Assembly: GCA_003540955.1 (NCBI GenBank) | Contig: DPMX01000231.1 | Location: 1 to 7,529 of the forward strand | Direction: 5' to 3' | Length of the DNA stretch: 7,529 nucleotides | Origin: Gammaproteobacteria bacterium | GTDB taxonomy: Bacteria > Pseudomonadota > Gammaproteobacteria > Ga0077536 | Shown: positions 5,745 through 7,529 of the stretch, piece by piece | How positions within the stretch are numbered: position 1 is the stretch's first letter | Layout: the number at the start of each line of letters is the position of its first letter | Program-made: the position numbers and the translations under genes | Notes under the pieces: model-generated | Seen by the model: the letters and a program-made list of their open reading frames with translations, nothing else | What the model was told of the DNA's origin: nothing | The model's database searches: none

Positions 5745-7241
5745 ATGTTAATGAGTAATACGAAAAAGGGAGATAGCATTCGAAACACTAGGCCAATTTC
5801 AATAGAGGCGCTACAACATAATTCTTTTAAGGACATGATGAATGACGTGGTAGATGCTGGTAGTTGTTGCGAATGCGGTAGTTGCGTCTTGGTCTGCCCA
5901 CACAATGTCATTGAGTACATATCGGACAAGCCGAAGCAAACTGCTAAAGCTACTGCAGACTTCGACTATTGTGGGATCAGTGAGGGAGTTGGTTGTGATG
6001 TTTGTGCAACGGTCTGTCCTCGGTTATGGCCTCGCGAGGAACACCTAAAAGATGCGGTTTTTTCCGATGATCGGCCATATGAGGATATTTTCGGCGTCTA
6101 TCGTCATATCTTTGTGGCACGAACCAAGCGTGCCGAACTCTTGGAACGCGCGCAGGATGGCGGTGTTGTGACGGCTCTCCTGTCTTGGGCAAAGGCTGCA
6201 GGCGTGATTGACGGTGCGGTTGTTTCAGCTGTGGGCGAGGAGGATGACCCGTGTTTCCCTACCCCTAAGGTTGTTACCAATGAGGGCGAAATCCGGGCTA
6301 GCGCCGGAAGTTGGTATACATATTGTGCAAATAACTTGGCACTTAAGGAAGTTAAGGACCGCGATCTCAAGGCCGTGGCTTTTGTAGGGGTGCCGTGCCA
6401 AATAACCCCACTTCGTAAGATGTCGCATATGGATCCGTCATTTCTCGTTACGATTAAGAAAAAGACCAAACCGCTTATCCGCCAGCGCGATTTTCTTCGC
6501 GGATTTTCGGATCGTGTCTCATTTAGTGTCGGTCTATTCTGTACCGAGGTCTTTACCCATGAACTGATGACGGAGCGGATAGAAAAAGATATGGGTATCC
6601 CGTTGACTGAGATATCGAAATTTAATGTAAAAGGCGAGGTACTTATTTACAAGCACGATAAAACAGTTGCGACAATCCCATTGGCAGAGGCGATGCGGTG
6701 CTTTCAGCGTCCTGAGTGCCAGCATTGCGGTGATTTTTCTGCCGAAATGGCCGATATTGCTTGTGGTGGGGTCGGAACAGATGGTGCGACCATTATCGTG
6801 ATTCGTACAGAAAAAGGCGAGGAGATCTGGCGGAAATTTGAGGGTTCCGGGGAGGTCCAATGTACGCCAATTGGGGAGAACAAACGGGCGTGGAATATTT
6901 TACAACGCTTAGCGCGTCGGCAAAGAGAGCGGGTACCCAGTGGTGCTGATCGAAGCGGGACGGCGGACAGGTTGCCACAATATTACCCGAAGCAGGCGTT
7001 CGATGTGTCCGCAGGGAGGCTGCGTACGGCCGGCGTTGCAGAGGCGGAAATTGGTGAAAGGTTACAATCTGCTTACGGCGCTGATGAACCTCCGTTTGAG
7101 ATTCGCGGCTTCATGGCGGGGCAACCAATACCGGATGATCCTGGTGCAGCGGCGCTCGGTGAAAAGCGCAAACTGCCACCGCCACCGTCACCGTTGCAGG
7201 GTGGTGCTCCTCCGGGATGGTTAGGTGGAAGTTCAGAATAA
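5745..7241 (+). CDS. Coenzyme F420 hydrogenase/dehydrogenase beta-subunit family (FrhB-type) iron-sulfur flavoprotein
   Basis: The 498-residue protein starts with a two-cluster ferredoxin module. Cys41, Cys44, Cys47 and Cys51-Pro form CxxCxxCxxxCP, and Cys76, Cys84, Cys87 and Cys91-Pro supply a second set. The FrhB core follows: AQDGGVVTALLSWA (136-149), SAGSWYTYC (186-194), FVGVPCQI (213-220), GLFCTEVF (263-270) and CQHCGDFSAEMADIACGGVG (325-344). Cys218, Cys266, Cys325 and Cys328 are the likely ligands of a core 4Fe-4S cluster. Family members bind FAD and pass electrons between iron-sulfur clusters and F420 or another acceptor; relatives include chlorophyll-pathway reductases. The core reads more like the F420-linked forms, but F420 use is inference. 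Residues from about 398 onward form a tail ending in a Pro/Gly-rich stretch. There is no signal peptide, so it is probably cytoplasmic. A HiPIP gene follows. Confidence 0.9.
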   Translation: MLMSNTKKGDSIRNTRPISIEALQHNSFKDMMNDVVDAGSCCECGSCVLVCPHNVIEYISDKPKQTAKATADFDYCGISEGVGCDVCATVCPRLWPREEHLKDAVFSDDRPYEDIFGVYRHIFVARTKRAELLERAQDGGVVTALLSWAKAAGVIDGAVVSAVGEEDDPCFPTPKVVTNEGEIRASAGSWYTYCANNLALKEVKDRDLKAVAFVGVPCQITPLRKMSHMDPSFLVTIKKKTKPLIRQRDFLRGFSDRVSFSVGLFCTEVFTHELMTERIEKDMGIPLTEISKFNVKGEVLIYKHDKTVATIPLAEAMRCFQRPECQHCGDFSAEMADIACGGVGTDGATIIVIRTEKGEEIWRKFEGSGEVQCTPIGENKRAWNILQRLARRQRERVPSGADRSGTADRLPQYYPKQAFDVSAGRLRTAGVAEAEIGERLQSAYGADEPPFEIRGFMAGQPIPDDPGAAALGEKRKLPPPPSPLQGGAPPGWLGGSSE

Positions 7242-7354
7242 AGTCGGATTGTAAATAGAGGGAACGATCGCGGCCGTGTTGTTGATGAAATCCAGGAAGG
7301 CGGATGGGCTTGACTTCATAGCTTCTAGCATCTCAGTATCTTTTAATCATTGGA

Positions 7355-7529
7355 GTGTCTGTAATTAAGAATGGTAGTAACCGACGACAATTTTTATTTA
7401 AATGTGGTGTTACAGGTGTCGCGGCAATGGGTGCGCAAAGTGTCGCGTTCTCGGCTGATCTGCCTCCGCTTTCACCGAACGATCCGATGGCTGCAGCACT
7501 CGGCTATGTCGAGGACGCAACAACCACCG
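7355..7529 (+). CDS. hip: High-potential iron-sulfur protein (HiPIP) precursor, 5' part with Tat signal (runs off window)
   Basis: The frame is open from a stop at 7319 to the window end. It carries a twin-arginine motif, SNRRQFLF (Arg codons at 7382-7387), then a weakly hydrophobic stretch CGVTGVAAMGAQSVAFSA, with cleavage likely near AFS-A. The mature part begins DLPPLSPNDPMAAALGYVEDATTT, which matches the N-terminal HiPIP pattern DPxAxALGYxxDA. HiPIPs are small periplasmic electron carriers with one 4Fe-4S cluster working between the +2 and +3 states, folded before Tat export. The four cluster cysteines lie beyond the window. The start is uncertain: GTG 7355 is the only standard start codon before the Arg pair, but its own upstream region has no ribosome binding site. 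GGAG at 7352-7355 is better placed for a rare ATT start at 7364. The gene follows the FrhB-type gene after 113 bases. Confidence 0.85.
   Translation, partial: MSVIKNGSNRRQFLFKCGVTGVAAMGAQSVAFSADLPPLSPNDPMAAALGYVEDATTT

Noticed and set aside
5669..5929. 86-codon minus-strand frame across the start of the FrhB-type gene
   Set aside because: It lies mostly opposite the conserved ferredoxin module, has no family features and is best explained as a shadow frame.
7310..7338. TTGACT as a -35 box for the HiPIP gene
   Set aside because: No acceptable -10 occurs at 16-18 bases; the best candidate (CAGTAT) matches only three of six positions.
7371..7529. ATG frame overlapping the HiPIP gene, open to the window end
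   Set aside because: The product is Arg/Trp-rich and unrecognisable, while the other frame gives a clear Tat motif and HiPIP N-terminus.

Overview
The window most resembles a Gram-negative, probably proteobacterial, chromosome with mid-range base composition and tightly packed metabolic genes. The best taxonomic hint is the gene cut off by the right edge: a Tat-exported high-potential iron-sulfur protein (HiPIP), a family known mainly from purple and other proteobacteria. The lineage is inference. No rRNA, tRNA, insertion sequence, CRISPR array or phage gene was seen.

Left part (1-2204): the C-terminal end of an amidase-signature hydrolase, then a complete HyuB-type subunit (hydantoinase B / N-methylhydantoinase / acetone carboxylase alpha family) 19 bases downstream. 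Together they look like the end of a catabolic operon for a cyclic amide or similar compound. The matching HyuA subunit is not visible and may lie upstream.

Middle part (2205-4811): single housekeeping-type or accessory genes. A GNAT acetyltransferase (+) converges on a GFA/CENP-V-type zinc protein (-), with a perfect 9-bp inverted repeat between them. Divergent from the GFA gene is a small GIY-YIG nuclease-domain protein with intact catalytic residues, followed by a ten-helix EamA/DMT transporter. The transporter start overlaps the stop of a possible 24-codon ORF (TAATG).

Right part (4812-7529): a 349-base gap with no convincing gene, then a VOC-fold (glyoxalase/dioxygenase-like) protein, an FrhB-type flavin/iron-sulfur oxidoreductase of the coenzyme F420 hydrogenase/dehydrogenase beta-subunit family, and the HiPIP. 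The oxidoreductase shows cysteines for two N-terminal 4Fe-4S clusters plus a likely core cluster, and has a roughly 100-residue C-terminal tail ending in a Pro/Gly-rich stretch. Inside that tail is a ten-residue segment matching the N-terminal HiPIP motif of the next gene at 8 of 10 positions. This oxidoreductase-HiPIP pair is the most interesting part of the window. The two proteins probably sit on opposite sides of the membrane, so any electron-transfer link between them is hypothetical.
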